Assembly (NCBI RefSeq): GCF_900112305.1
Contig: NZ_FOKT01000001.1
Location: 310,001 to 374,000, forward strand
Source of the DNA: Microbulbifer thermotolerans
GTDB taxonomy: Bacteria > Pseudomonadota > Gammaproteobacteria > Pseudomonadales > Cellvibrionaceae
Reading direction: 5' to 3'
DNA: 64,000 nucleotides
The position numbers were made by a program, and so were the translations under genes. Of the stretch, positions 7,205 to 16,038 are shown piece after piece. The notes under the pieces were generated by a model. That model worked only from the letters and a program-made list of their open reading frames with translations. It had not been told where the DNA came from and ran no database searches. The first letter of the stretch is position 1. Each line of letters starts with the position of its first letter.

Positions 7205-9118
7205 ATGAAGCTAAGAGTTAGCCAAATATCTTTAAAGAATTTCAAGTCTTTTAAAGATATTACAATCAATACAAATGCTGATTTTAATATTATTATTGGA
7301 GAAAATAGCGCTGGAAAATCTTCAATTTTTGAGGCAATCCATTTATGGGAGAAATGCTATAAAACTTATATTCTCTCCTCAAGAAAAGGGTTCTATAAGG
7401 TTAAAAAAACAACCAATAGATATGTTAACTATCAAGATCTTGATTTCTTGCGAATTACAAGTGACGAAGATCTGTTCCACGATCCAAAAGATCCAGGACT
7501 TGCAAAGTGCTCGGAAGTTACTCTTACGCTAAAAAATATCGAGGGTAATAACGTTGAGGTTGAAAGTTGCTGGAGCCTTGGCTTTAAAATAACGTGTCCT
7601 ACCTCAATTGAAAATGCCTTTTTTCGTGTTCAGCCCATAGATGAGGGACAATTCACGGCATTTGCCGAAGCATTTTGTGAGGATGGGAAGTTTTTGGATG
7701 AAGCTGTTTTTATTTACCAAACGAGACCTGTCGCGGGCGTCCATCAATATGAGCCTTACTACAATGAGGCTCAGATTAAGAGAAAAATTCAAAAAGGGTC
7801 ATCACACGAAGTACTCAGGAATAAAATAATTTCCAAAAGAAAGTCAATCTCAGAGTTAGAAGAGAGCATCTCTGAGATACTTGAAAAAAATGTCAAGTTT
7901 ACTCTACCGGCTGAGACTAGAAAAAATAAAGATGAGTTTATTAATTTGAGGGTGTCTATCGATGAGTCAAAACCTTACGATCTTCATCTTCAAGGGAGTG
8001 GATTTCTGCAAATTGTAGAAATTCTATCTACTGTTGAGTTTATTGAAGCCCCTCTAAAGTTGCTACTTGTAGATGAGCCGGATTCGCATATCCATACAAA
8101 GCTACAAAAAAATCTTCTAAGCCATTTAAAAAAAATTGATCACAATCAATTTTTTATTATAAGCCACAACGATCAATTTGTGACCAGTGCTGGTGATGGA
8201 GAAGTATTCTTCTTAAATGATGATGCAAAATCGAGCGGCCGGTTAGAGGCAATCAATCCAGATAGCTTCGATATCATAAAGAACTCCTTGGGTGGGGTAA
8301 TCATATCCCTTGAGCGATTAAACAATGCAAGCCTGATAGTGTTTGTTGAAGGTGAAGATGACGAGGAATATTTAAAAAAACTTAATACAAAGATCAAGCA
8401 AATTACCAACCCAATTGGTTGTTTAACTAAAGTAGTTTTCTTTCCTCTGAGAGGAAAAGACAATATTTTACAAAAGGTTGAATACAATAAAAGAACACTA
8501 AGCTCTATTCTGAATGGCAAATCATGGCATATTGTTTTTGATCGAGACTTTTCAACAGTTGCTATTGATAATGATCTAAAAGATAAGATAAGAAGAAAAG
8601 GTTGCACACCTTATAGCCATGCTGGTTACTGCATAGAGTCGGTGTTATTTTCAGACCTTAGAATCCTTAAACGATATTTGCATTCTCTTGTACCAGACAC
8701 TGACGTGAATGATCTTTCAGAACACGTAGATGCTTTAATAGAAGAATTGGATGCTGATACTCAAAGTATTGAATCTCCTCTTATTCGTGATATCGAAGTT
8801 AGATTCAACGGACAGAAAAACAATCGACCGGAGTTCCAAGATCTTCAGTTCACGGACGTTGTTAGATCGTGGCGAGAGATGGGTGATTTCAAACCCGAGA
8901 GAGTTATGTCAAAACCCTTAATTCAAAAGTTCGTCACAGACTTGGAGGGACGAATCGGTATTTCTCTAATGTTACGAAGTTCAAATGCTCCAGATGAAAT
9001 ATCAGCAAAGTTATTAAATAAATACTTTGACTTTATACAGGATCTTAATGACTTGTACCCTTCGTTTCATCGTTTGATGGAACAGCTGGAAGTATTGCCA
9101 TCGAATCAGGTGAGATAA
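7205..9118 (+). CDS. OLD-like AAA/ABC-type ATPase with C-terminal TOPRIM-like nuclease domain, embedded in hsd operon
   Basis: A 637-residue protein. The N-terminal domain is an SMC/RecF-like ATPase: KLRVSQISLKNFKSFKDI, Walker A GENSAGKSS at 32-40, a signature-like LQGSGF near 262-267, Walker B LLLVDEPD near 286-293, and a switch His in IISHNDQF (H321). The C-terminal part resembles the TOPRIM domain of OLD-family endonucleases, with VEGEDDEEYL (Glu382 and acidic residues following) and FDRD at 445-448. Such proteins couple ATP hydrolysis to DNA or RNA cleavage, and several act in phage defence; related genes have been called rlo (restriction-linked orf). It lies 10 bases after hsdS and 43 before hsdR. 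Two sampled lines have 17-19 GC in 60, far below hsdM. Its substrate cannot be read from sequence. Confidence 0.8.
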   Translation: MKLRVSQISLKNFKSFKDITINTNADFNIIIGENSAGKSSIFEAIHLWEKCYKTYILSSRKGFYKVKKTTNRYVNYQDLDFLRITSDEDLFHDPKDPGLAKCSEVTLTLKNIEGNNVEVESCWSLGFKITCPTSIENAFFRVQPIDEGQFTAFAEAFCEDGKFLDEAVFIYQTRPVAGVHQYEPYYNEAQIKRKIQKGSSHEVLRNKIISKRKSISELEESISEILEKNVKFTLPAETRKNKDEFINLRVSIDESKPYDLHLQGSGFLQIVEILSTVEFIEAPLKLLLVDEPDSHIHTKLQKNLLSHLKKIDHNQFFIISHNDQFVTSAGDGEVFFLNDDAKSSGRLEAINPDSFDIIKNSLGGVIISLERLNNASLIVFVEGEDDEEYLKKLNTKIKQITNPIGCLTKVVFFPLRGKDNILQKVEYNKRTLSSILNGKSWHIVFDRDFSTVAIDNDLKDKIRRKGCTPYSHAGYCIESVLFSDLRILKRYLHSLVPDTDVNDLSEHVDALIEELDADTQSIESPLIRDIEVRFNGQKNNRPEFQDLQFTDVVRSWREMGDFKPERVMSKPLIQKFVTDLEGRIGISLMLRSSNAPDEISAKLLNKYFDFIQDLNDLYPSFHRLMEQLEVLPSNQVR

Positions 9119-9161
9119 TAATAACGCACCTCGGGCACCATAGATTGAAGAGAGATAACGA

Positions 9162-12100
9162 ATGACACAATACACACCCAAATTCCAGGAAGAATACAGC
9201 GCCAAGCTGCCGGCGCTGGCGTTATTAACCAATTTAGGGTGGTCATTCCTCTCACCGGGCCAGGCTTTGGCTGAGCGCGGCGGTAAAACCAATGAGGTGG
9301 TTTTACGCCAGGTGCTGCACAGGGAGCTTTCCAAACGCACCTTTACCTATGCCGGCAAAAGCTACCCGCTGTCTGAAAAGTCCATCGATAAGCTGATTGC
9401 TGAAGTGTGCAGTCCACCGCTGAATGAGGGATTGCTGACGGCGAACGAGAAGATTTACAACCATCTTCTGTACGGCATCTCGGTCGCGGAGTTTGTGGAT
9501 GGTAAAAAAGTGAATGCCACAATCGCTCTGATTGACTGGCAGAACCCGGCCAATAACAGCTTTGTGTTTACCGAAGAGTTTACCGTTACCCGCACAGACG
9601 GTATAGAAAGCCGCAGGCCCGACATTGTGTGTTTTGTTAACGGTATTCCACTGGTGGTGATTGAGGCCAAGCGCCCGGATGGCAATGCGAAAAAGGGGCC
9701 CACCATTGACGAAGGCATTTCCCAAAGTCTGCGTAACCAGCGTCATGATGAAATTCCGATGCTGTTTGCTTACAGCCAGTTGCTGTTGTCTGTTAATGGC
9801 AACGAAGGTCGCTATGGCACCTGTGGTACCCCGGCTAAGTTTTGGGCCGCTTGGCGGGAAGAGGATATCCCGGACGCCGAGATGTACGCCATCAAAAACA
9901 AAAAACTCACCGATCAACAGCTTGCGGGCTTGTTTGGCCATCGCCCTGCAAAAGACCTGGATTGGTATCAAAAACTCATCACGGCGGGCGCGTTGGCGGT
10001 TACCGGGCAGGACCAGCTGCTGATCAGCCTGCTGTCCCCGGCGCGGCTACTGGAAATGACCCGCTACTTTACCCTGTTCGATAAAAAGGCCGGCAAGATC
10101 GTGGCCCGTTATCAGCAGGTGTTTGGCATTAAACGGGTGATTGAGCGCATTAATAGCCGCAATCCTGCCGGCGGGCGAGAGGGCGGTGTTATCTGGCATA
10201 CCACGGGCTCGGGCAAGTCTTTTACCATGGTGTTTTTAAGTAAGGCGCTGATTCTGCACGACAGCCTTAAGCAGTGCCGCATTGTGGTGGTGACGGATCG
10301 CGTCGATCTGGAAAACCAGCTCAGTAAAACCTTTGCCTCGGCCGGTGAACTGGCGGGTAAAAAGGATAAACAGGCGGCCATGGCCACGTCCGGTAAACGT
10401 CTGGCCGAGCAGATTGGCAAGGGCACTGAGCGGATTATTTTCTCACTGATCCAGAAATTTAATACCGCCACCAAACTGCCGGAGTGTGTGAATACCAGCG
10501 CCGATATGATCGTGTTGATTGACGAAGGCCACCGCAGTCAGGGGGGGGAAAACCATATCCGCATGAAGCAGGCACTGCCCAATGCGGCTTTTGTCGCTTT
10601 CACCGGCACTCCACTGTTAAAAGACGATAAAACTACCAATAAGTTTGGCCCCATAGTGCACGCTTATACCATGCAGCGCGCGGTTGAGGATAAAACGGTC
10701 ACACCACTGTTGTACGAGGAGCGTATTCCGGATCTGGACGTCAATGAACGCGCCATCGACAGCTGGTTTGAACGTATTACCGAAGGGCTTTCAGAGGAGC
10801 AGAAAGCCGACCTGAAACGCAAGTTTGCCAAAAAAGGCCAGGTGTATAGCGTAGACGACCGCATTCGTTTGATTGCGCTGGATATTGCCAACCATTTTGT
10901 TAAAAACATCGACGAAGGCTTAAAAGGTCAACTGGCCTGTGACAGCAAGCTGTCGGCCATCAAGTACAAAAAGTATCTGGATGAAGCCGGCCTGTTTGAA
11001 TCGGCCGTGGTAATGAGCCCGCCGGACAGCCGGGAAGGCAATACGGCGGTGGATGAATCTACTGCACCGGAAGTCACTCAGTGGTGGAAAGATAATATCG
11101 GCAGTCAGGATGAGCAGACTTACACCAAACAGATGATTGAACGTTTCGACAAGGACGATAACCTGAAGCTGCTGATTGTGGTGGATAAGCTGCTCACCGG
11201 TTTTGACGAGCCGAAAAATGCGGTGCTGTATATCGACAAACCCTTAAAAGAGCACAACCTGATTCAGGCCATTGCCCGGGTAAACCGTCTGCATCCCAAG
11301 AAGCAATTTGGCCTGCTGATCGACTATCGCGGCATTCTGGCCGAGCTGGATACGACTATTGCCAAATATCAGGATCTGGCCTCCCGCACCCAGGGCGGTT
11401 ATGACATCAATGATATTGCCGGCCTCTACCGTCAGATGTGCACCGAGTACAAGCGGCTGCCACAGCTCTATAAACAGTTGTGGGCTATATTCGATGGCGT
11501 AAAGAACAAAAACGATATCGAGCAGTTGCGTCAGGTGCTGGTGCCGAAAATTGAGGAGCGGGATGGAGAATTGGTGGATGTGCACCTGAAAGTGCGTGAA
11601 GACTTCTACGAAGCTTTAACGGCCTTTGCCAGCTGCCTGAAAGTGGCGCTGCAGTCGGCCACTTTCTTTGAGGATAAGAGTTTCAGCGAGCAGGATCGCC
11701 GCCACTACAAGGAAACGGTGAAACAGTTCTCCAGTCTGCGCCAGCTGGTGCAGCAGGATGCCGGTGAAAAAATCGACTACGACGCATACGCCGAGCAGGT
11801 GAAAAAACTGCTGGATAAGCATGTGGTGGGCGTTGAGGTCAAAGAGCCCAGCGGCGTGTATGAAGTCGGCAAAATGGGTCAGCAACAGAAACCGGAAGAC
11901 TGGAGCAAGGATAAAACCCGCAACGAAACCGACATTATCAAAACCCGTGTTACCCGCATGATTGAACAGGAACTGCGGGACGATCCTTACGCGCAGGAAG
12001 CCTTCTCCAGGTTGCTGCGACAGGCTATTGAGGAGGCGGAAAAACTCTTCGACCACCCGCTGAAACAGTACATGTTATTCCGTGAGTTTGAAGAGCAGGT

Positions 12101-12452
12101 ACAGGAAAGGCGTTTAGATGATATCCCCGATGTCTTTGCCGGCAACCGCCATGCCCAGGCTTACTTTGGTGTGTTCAAAAAAGTGTTGCCCGAGGCACTG
12201 GCAGTGCAGGATCAGCAAGTGCAAGACAAATGGGCCAGGCTCGCCTTTGAGATTGACGAGGCGGTAGAAACCTCGGTGGCGGAACACTCCATCAACCCGC
12301 AGAATATCGAAGCCGATATCCGCAAAAAACTGCTGCCGCAGATGTTTCGGGAGTGTAAAGCCGTGGGCGGCGGTATGGATCAGGCCAAAAAAATGGTTGA
12401 GATGATTGTGCAGATCACCCGTGTGGGTCTGAGCGGACTACAAAGCGGATGA
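9162..12452 (+). CDS. hsdR: Type I restriction endonuclease subunit HsdR
   Basis: The motor and nuclease subunit, 1096 residues, which translocates unmodified DNA and cuts at a distance. The PD-(D/E)xK nuclease is at RRPDIVCFVNGIPLVVIEAK (Asp154, Glu168, Lys170). The helicase core shows Walker A TTGSGKS at 347-353, the DEAD-like box DEGH at 454-457 and motif III TGTP at 481-484. A later motif VVDKLLTGFDEP and AIARVNRLHPKKQFGLLIDYRG follow, and the long C-terminal helical region would dock on the methylase. It starts at ATG 9162 after AGAGAG. Its 3' end overlaps the next gene (ATGA arrangement), so the metallopeptidase is translationally coupled. GC content is intermediate (31 of 60 in one sampled line). 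Confidence 0.95.
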   Translation: MTQYTPKFQEEYSAKLPALALLTNLGWSFLSPGQALAERGGKTNEVVLRQVLHRELSKRTFTYAGKSYPLSEKSIDKLIAEVCSPPLNEGLLTANEKIYNHLLYGISVAEFVDGKKVNATIALIDWQNPANNSFVFTEEFTVTRTDGIESRRPDIVCFVNGIPLVVIEAKRPDGNAKKGPTIDEGISQSLRNQRHDEIPMLFAYSQLLLSVNGNEGRYGTCGTPAKFWAAWREEDIPDAEMYAIKNKKLTDQQLAGLFGHRPAKDLDWYQKLITAGALAVTGQDQLLISLLSPARLLEMTRYFTLFDKKAGKIVARYQQVFGIKRVIERINSRNPAGGREGGVIWHTTGSGKSFTMVFLSKALILHDSLKQCRIVVVTDRVDLENQLSKTFASAGELAGKKDKQAAMATSGKRLAEQIGKGTERIIFSLIQKFNTATKLPECVNTSADMIVLIDEGHRSQGGENHIRMKQALPNAAFVAFTGTPLLKDDKTTNKFGPIVHAYTMQRAVEDKTVTPLLYEERIPDLDVNERAIDSWFERITEGLSEEQKADLKRKFAKKGQVYSVDDRIRLIALDIANHFVKNIDEGLKGQLACDSKLSAIKYKKYLDEAGLFESAVVMSPPDSREGNTAVDESTAPEVTQWWKDNIGSQDEQTYTKQMIERFDKDDNLKLLIVVDKLLTGFDEPKNAVLYIDKPLKEHNLIQAIARVNRLHPKKQFGLLIDYRGILAELDTTIAKYQDLASRTQGGYDINDIAGLYRQMCTEYKRLPQLYKQLWAIFDGVKNKNDIEQLRQVLVPKIEERDGELVDVHLKVREDFYEALTAFASCLKVALQSATFFEDKSFSEQDRRHYKETVKQFSSLRQLVQQDAGEKIDYDAYAEQVKKLLDKHVVGVEVKEPSGVYEVGKMGQQQKPEDWSKDKTRNETDIIKTRVTRMIEQELRDDPYAQEAFSRLLRQAIEEAEKLFDHPLKQYMLFREFEEQVQERRLDDIPDVFAGNRHAQAYFGVFKKVLPEALAVQDQQVQDKWARLAFEIDEAVETSVAEHSINPQNIEADIRKKLLPQMFRECKAVGGGMDQAKKMVEMIVQITRVGLSGLQSG

Positions 12453-13198
12453 GCGTCCCCATCAAACCTGATAGCCAAACCATGAGCTTTTTCTATGGCG
12501 ACGAGCGGATTGCTTTTGAGCGGGTAAAGCGCCCGCTGGCGAAGGGCAAGGTATTGATTAAGGTCCATCCGGATTGCCGTGTGGTGGTATCCGCGCCTGA
12601 AGAGGCCGACAGCGAGGCCGTTCTTGCTGCGGTAAAAAAACGCCGCCGCTGGATTTACCAGCAGTTGCGCGAATTTCGTAAACAGCTTGAGCACACCAGA
12701 CCGCGCCAGTATATCAGTGGCGAGAGCCATTACTACCTGGGAAAACAGTACCTGCTGAAAGTCATTGAAGCCCCTGAACAGGTTCAGGGCGTAAAACTTT
12801 TGCGCGGAAAACTCGAAGTGTCGGTACGGAGCAAAACCCCCGAAAAGGTTAAAGCCCTGCTGACAGAGTGGTACAAACTCCGCGCTAAAGAAATTTTCAG
12901 CAAGCGTCTTGATGCCATGTTAGAGCAGGCGCTGTGGGTTACCGGGCGGCCGCCTTTGCGCATCCTGACCATGAAAACCCAGTGGGGCAGCTGTTCACCG
13001 AAGGGCAGAATTACCCTGAACCCGCATCTGGTGAAAGCGCCCCGCGAGTGCATTGACTATGTGATTCTGCACGAGCTTTGCCATATTGCCGAACATAATC
13101 ACAGCGAGCGGTTCTACCGGCTGATGAATCAGGTCATGCCGAAGTGGGAAAAGATTAAGGCGCGGTTGGATGGGATGGCAATGGTTCTGGTCCAGTAG
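12449..13198 (+). CDS. YgjP-type zinc metallopeptidase coupled to hsdR
   Basis: A 249-residue protein of the YgjP/SprT-like (DUF45) family. The C-terminal zinc site is HELCHIAEHNHSERFY, with His208, Glu209 and His212 and the third ligand His218. Before it come the family motifs LTMKTQWGSCSPKGRITLNPHL (Trp-Gly-Ser-Cys) and CIDYVILHEL. The ATG at 12449 overlaps the hsdR stop by four bases; a later ATG at 12482 is possible. YgjP-type genes often occur at the end of type I restriction operons, but their role there is not established. Proteolysis of a subunit, for instance control of HsdR, is an attractive inference. No signal peptide, so cytoplasmic. Confidence 0.85.
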   Translation: MSVPIKPDSQTMSFFYGDERIAFERVKRPLAKGKVLIKVHPDCRVVVSAPEEADSEAVLAAVKKRRRWIYQQLREFRKQLEHTRPRQYISGESHYYLGKQYLLKVIEAPEQVQGVKLLRGKLEVSVRSKTPEKVKALLTEWYKLRAKEIFSKRLDAMLEQALWVTGRPPLRILTMKTQWGSCSPKGRITLNPHLVKAPRECIDYVILHELCHIAEHNHSERFYRLMNQVMPKWEKIKARLDGMAMVLVQ

Positions 13199-13321
13199 TG
13201 GCTTACTGAGTTTGACCACTACAATTACTGCCGCAGGAGAGGGGTGAGCCGATAGCCGCTCCTCCGGTCCCAGTTAATATACGAATTTTATGTCCTTGTA
13301 CATAAGCAGGGTAGGCAGCCT

Positions 13322-13507
13322 ATGAGCAATGTGATTCCGTTCAAAAAGAAGACGGCCTGGCAAAAGCACAAGGGAAGCAGTCTGTGCCGCGAGGGTTTCC
13401 ACAAATGGGTGGTGGTTACGGAAAGAAAATTTGATGTGAAGCAGGGCAAGCTGGTTACTGAATACCGTTGCCAGCGCTGCGGCAAGAGCAAAACCAAATT
13501 GTTGTAG
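13322..13507 (+). CDS. Small Cys-rich (zinc-ribbon-like) protein of unknown function
   Basis: A 61-residue basic protein (MSNVIPFKKKTAWQKHK...). It has Cys22 followed by EGFHKWVVV and a C-terminal YRCQRCGKSK, so Cys-x2-Cys plus the upstream Cys and His could bind zinc. I do not recognise a named function; proteins of this look occur in gammaproteobacteria as conserved hypotheticals. It begins with ATG and ends just before a strong terminator that it shares, in opposite orientation, with the lipoprotein gene. Codon use looks normal for the window, suggesting that the restriction block ends before this gene. Confidence 0.7.
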   Translation: MSNVIPFKKKTAWQKHKGSSLCREGFHKWVVVTERKFDVKQGKLVTEYRCQRCGKSKTKLL

Positions 13508-13522
13508 GTGCCGGCAGGAAGA

Positions 13523-13554
13523 GGGGGAATCCACGGGGATTCCCCCTGTTTTTT
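13523..13554 (+). terminator. Rho-independent terminator after the small Cys-rich gene
   Basis: GGGGGAATCC (13523-13532) pairs perfectly with GGATTCCCCC (13537-13546) around an ACGG loop, followed by TGTTTTTT. It ends the + transcript and lies just at the 3' end of the convergent lipoprotein gene. Confidence 0.9.
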
Positions 13555-13825
13555 AGCGTTCGTACACACGGCGGCCGTGGCGGTCGTAGTAATAGCGTTT
13601 TTTCTTCTCGCGGTCGTAGAGCCAGCCTCCAACACCGCCGAGTACGGCGCCTGCCGCCGTGCCTCCGGGGCGTCCGCCTGAAATAAGGGCGCCAGTCACA
13701 GCACCCACGCCGATACCGGTACCGATGCGGCGGTCTGAGTCGCTCATGTTGGCGCAGCCCTGGCTGCCGAGTGCGGTGACGAGCAGGGCTGCCAGCCCCA
13801 GGTGTTTAATTGCTTGCGTAGCCAT
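13553..13825 (-). CDS. Glycine-zipper lipoprotein
   Basis: A 90-residue protein with a lipoprotein signal: AALLVTALGSQGC puts the lipidated Cys at residue 24. The mature part is a glycine zipper of the 2TM type, TGIGVGAVTGALISGG then GGTAAGAVLGGVGGWLYD, and ends in a very basic/aromatic tail (EKKKRYYYDRHGRRVYER). It resembles the YMGG / Rickettsia 17-kDa antigen-like envelope proteins, which sit in the outer membrane with structural or stress roles. The function is not known. It is transcribed toward the small Cys-rich gene and shares the terminator region. Confidence 0.8.
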   Translation of the reverse strand: MATQAIKHLGLAALLVTALGSQGCANMSDSDRRIGTGIGVGAVTGALISGGRPGGTAAGAVLGGVGGWLYDREKKKRYYYDRHGRRVYER

Positions 13826-14002
13826 AAGAACCTCTTGCCTACTGCCAGACAGGGCTCAGTGTATTGTGGCGAAAAGAGAGTGACCAATAGAAAGTCAAGA
13901 GTGCCTGGAACGCGGAATGCTGCTTGCTCCTGGCGCTGACCGGTTTTGGTGGAAATGCTCCACACTTGTGGCGGCTTCATCCGCGACACTAAACTTTAAA
14001 TA

Positions 14003-14192
14003 CCTGGGTAGGGGAAGTCCCCGCAACAAGGGATGGCAATGATAAGCGGTCCGTAATAGAGACTGGACTAACCCGTAAATCGGCCCACAGCGGGTAACCA
14101 CTGGTTTGAATGACTTCAGCGAGGTGAACAGCGGGTGTTGAGCCAGTCAGCTTAAAGAGAGGGAGCGGTCGAAATGAATTCGGCCGCTTTTT
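14003..14192 (+). ncRNA. Candidate small RNA ending in a strong terminator
   Basis: The 460-base gap between the lipoprotein gene and gltA has no credible coding frame, yet contains a strong + strand terminator (14164-14192). A promoter-like TTGTGG (13965) and TAAACT pair with an 18-base spacer would start a transcript near 14003. Inside are pairable segments such as ACCCG / CGGGT (around 14070-14096) and ACTGG / CCAGT (around 14099-14146), and short GGGGAAGTCCCC-type hairpins. It does not look like tmRNA, RNase P RNA or the E. coli 6S RNA. The 5' end is a guess. Confidence 0.35.
14164..14192 (+). terminator. Terminator of the candidate small RNA
   Basis: AGCGGTCGAA (14164-14173) pairs with TTCGGCCGCT (14179-14188), with one G-U pair and a five-base loop, and runs into TTTTT. 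It works in the + direction only, whereas the nearest protein genes on both sides are on the minus strand, so it must serve an otherwise unannotated + transcript. Confidence 0.8.
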
Positions 14193-14250
14193 ATTGGTGG
14201 CCAGAGCCCCCGGTGGTTTGTTCGGAGTCGATGTACGTACCACACATAGA

Positions 14251-14276
14251 AAAAACCCGGCTTGCGCCGGGTTTTT
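14251..14276 (-). terminator. Terminator of gltA (bidirectional)
   Basis: AAAAACCCGGC (14251-14261), TTGC loop, GCCGGGTTTTT (14266-14276). It is perfectly symmetrical with A and T tracts on both sides, so it can stop transcription from either strand. It lies 12 bases beyond the gltA stop. Confidence 0.92.
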
Positions 14277-14288
14277 GCGGTAGAGCGA

Positions 14289-15578
14289 TTAACGCTCTTC
14301 CAACGGCACATAGTCGCGCGCGGTGTAACCGGTGTACAGCTGGCGCGGGCGGCCGATTTTGTAGGGGTTGGAGATCATCTCGTTCCAGTGCGCTATCCAT
14401 CCGGCGGTGCGGCCAGTAGCGAAAATCACTGTGAACATATCGGTGGGAATACCGATAGCCTTCATGATGATGCCGGAGTAGAAGTCCACGTTGGGGTAGA
14501 GTTTCTTCTCCACGAAGTACTCGTCTTCCAGTGCGATCTTTTCCAGCTTCTTGGCGATTTTCAGCAGCGGGTCATTCTCCGCACCCATCGCGCTCAGCAC
14601 TTCATCGGCAATGCCCTGCATAACGCGAGAGCGCGGATCGAAGTTTTTGTAGACGCGGTGACCGAAGCCCATCAGGCGGAACGGGTCATTCTTGTCTTTG
14701 GCGCGTTTGACGAATTCACCAATACGGCTTTCGTCGCCGATCTCCTGCAGCATATTCAGCACTGCTTCGTTGGCGCCACCGTGCGCAGGTCCCCAGAGTG
14801 CGGCGATACCGGAGGATATGCAGGCGAAGGGGTTGGCCCCGGAGGAACCGGCCAGGCGCACAGTGGAGGTAGATGCGTTCTGCTCGTGATCAGCGTGCAG
14901 CAGGAAGATGACATCCATCGCCTTGGCGACCACCGGATCGATCTTGCTCGGTTCGCAGGGGGTGCCGAACATCATGTGCAGGAAGTTTTCAGCGTAGCTG
15001 AGGCTGTTGTCCGGATACATGAAGGGCTGGCCTTTTGAGTGCTTGTAGCACATGGCGGCCAGGGTCGGCATTTTTGCGATCAGGCGGTCTGCGGAGACTT
15101 TGCGGTGTTCGGGGTCGGTGATGTCGAGAGAGTCGTGGTAGAAGGAAGCCAGGGCGCCGACGACGCCGCACATCATGGCCATGGGGTGGGCGTCGTAGCG
15201 GAAGCCCTTGAAGAAGTTCACCAGTGACTCGTGCACCATGGTGTGGTTCATGATGCTGTCGACATACTGCTTTTTCTGCTCCGCGTTGGGCAGCTCACCG
15301 TTCATCAACAGGTAGCAGGTCTCGAGGTAGTCGGACTTCTCCGCCAGCTGTTCGATGGGATAGCCGCGGTGCAGCAGCACGCCCTTGGCGCCGTCAATAT
15401 AAGTGATCTTGGATTCACAGGCGGCGGTGGATACAAAGCCCGGGTCGTAGGTAAACAAGCCCTTGCCGGTGAGGCTGCTGACATCGACAACATCGGGGCC
15501 GAGGGTGCCCGAGAGGACCGGCATTTCAATGACGCCGTCGATTCCGTCGACCGTGAGTTGCGCTTTCTTATCGGACAT
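14289..15578 (-). CDS. gltA: Citrate synthase (type II, hexameric class)
   Basis: Condenses acetyl-CoA and oxaloacetate to citrate, opening the TCA cycle. The 429-residue length and the sequence match the E. coli/Pseudomonas type II enzyme. Catalytic positions are visible: His266 in [13 protein letters not shown], His307 in [13 protein letters not shown], and the [12 protein letters not shown] motif at 228-238. The C-terminus ([21 protein letters not shown]) is typical. Type II enzymes are usually inhibited by NADH; this is family knowledge, not visible here. It is divergent from sdhCDAB with a 460-base intergenic region, the standard arrangement in Pseudomonas-like genomes. Confidence 0.97.
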   Translation of the reverse strand: MSDKKAQLTVDGIDGVIEMPVLSGTLGPDVVDVSSLTGKGLFTYDPGFVSTAACESKITYIDGAKGVLLHRGYPIEQLAEKSDYLETCYLLMNGELPNAEQKKQYVDSIMNHTMVHESLVNFFKGFRYDAHPMAMMCGVVGALASFYHDSLDITDPEHRKVSADRLIAKMPTLAAMCYKHSKGQPFMYPDNSLSYAENFLHMMFGTPCEPSKIDPVVAKAMDVIFLLHADHEQNASTSTVRLAGSSGANPFACISSGIAALWGPAHGGANEAVLNMLQEIGDESRIGEFVKRAKDKNDPFRLMGFGHRVYKNFDPRSRVMQGIADEVLSAMGAENDPLLKIAKKLEKIALEDEYFVEKKLYPNVDFYSGIIMKAIGIPTDMFTVIFATGRTAGWIAHWNEMISNPYKIGRPRQLYTGYTARDYVPLEER

Positions 15579-15867
15579 TGCGGACTCCTAAAACTTATGT
15601 TGCGCCGCCATTTTTCCGCCCTCTTTTGCCTGGGCAGAGGGCGGCAGCGGGCTTATGAGCGGGGCCAAACTTAAGTTGCGCGCCGGGAATTGTCAAACCA
15701 AACGGGGTGGACGGTCGGTCGGTTGGCGGCAGGAAATGTGGTTTATTGGCTCGGTCTCAGAGCTTTTCCCTGTTATTTATGCGGGTTATTCGCAGGAAGC
15801 TTTGTCCCCTTTGCATGTCCGCTTGCACCGCGGAGGAATTCGGTCTGTGGCGTTACCGAGGCGTTCG
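15579..15867. other. Divergent gltA / sdh control region, gltA side
   Basis: No gene. An eight-base perfect hairpin, CCGCCCTC (15616-15623) with GAGGGCGG (15637-15644), lies in what would be the gltA leader about 38 bases ahead of its start. There is no U-tract in the gltA direction, so it is not a terminator. I could not identify a confident gltA promoter or an operator. Confidence 0.4.
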
Positions 15868-15897
15868 TTGTGTTTTGAGGACTGAATGCCCTATAAT
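15868..15897 (+). promoter_or_regulatory. Candidate sigma-70 promoter of the sdh-suc operon
   Basis: TTGTGT at 15868-15873, an 18-base spacer and a perfect TATAAT at 15892-15897. It gives a leader of about 135 bases before sdhC. Confidence 0.55.
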
Positions 15898-16038
15898 CCG
15901 CGCGGCTTGCGCCTTGGTAAGGCCACTTTGTGTAAGGCTTCAGCAGGTCGTGCGCAAAGTGATCGGCAAGCACTCGCCCCTCCATATTTGAAATGCTAAC
16001 GGGCGCCCGGTCGTTCAGGGCAACAAGGTGTTTTTCCT

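Noticed and set aside
13199..13321. TTATGT...ACATAA symmetry before the small Cys-rich gene
   Set aside because: Only six bases per arm; could easily be chance.
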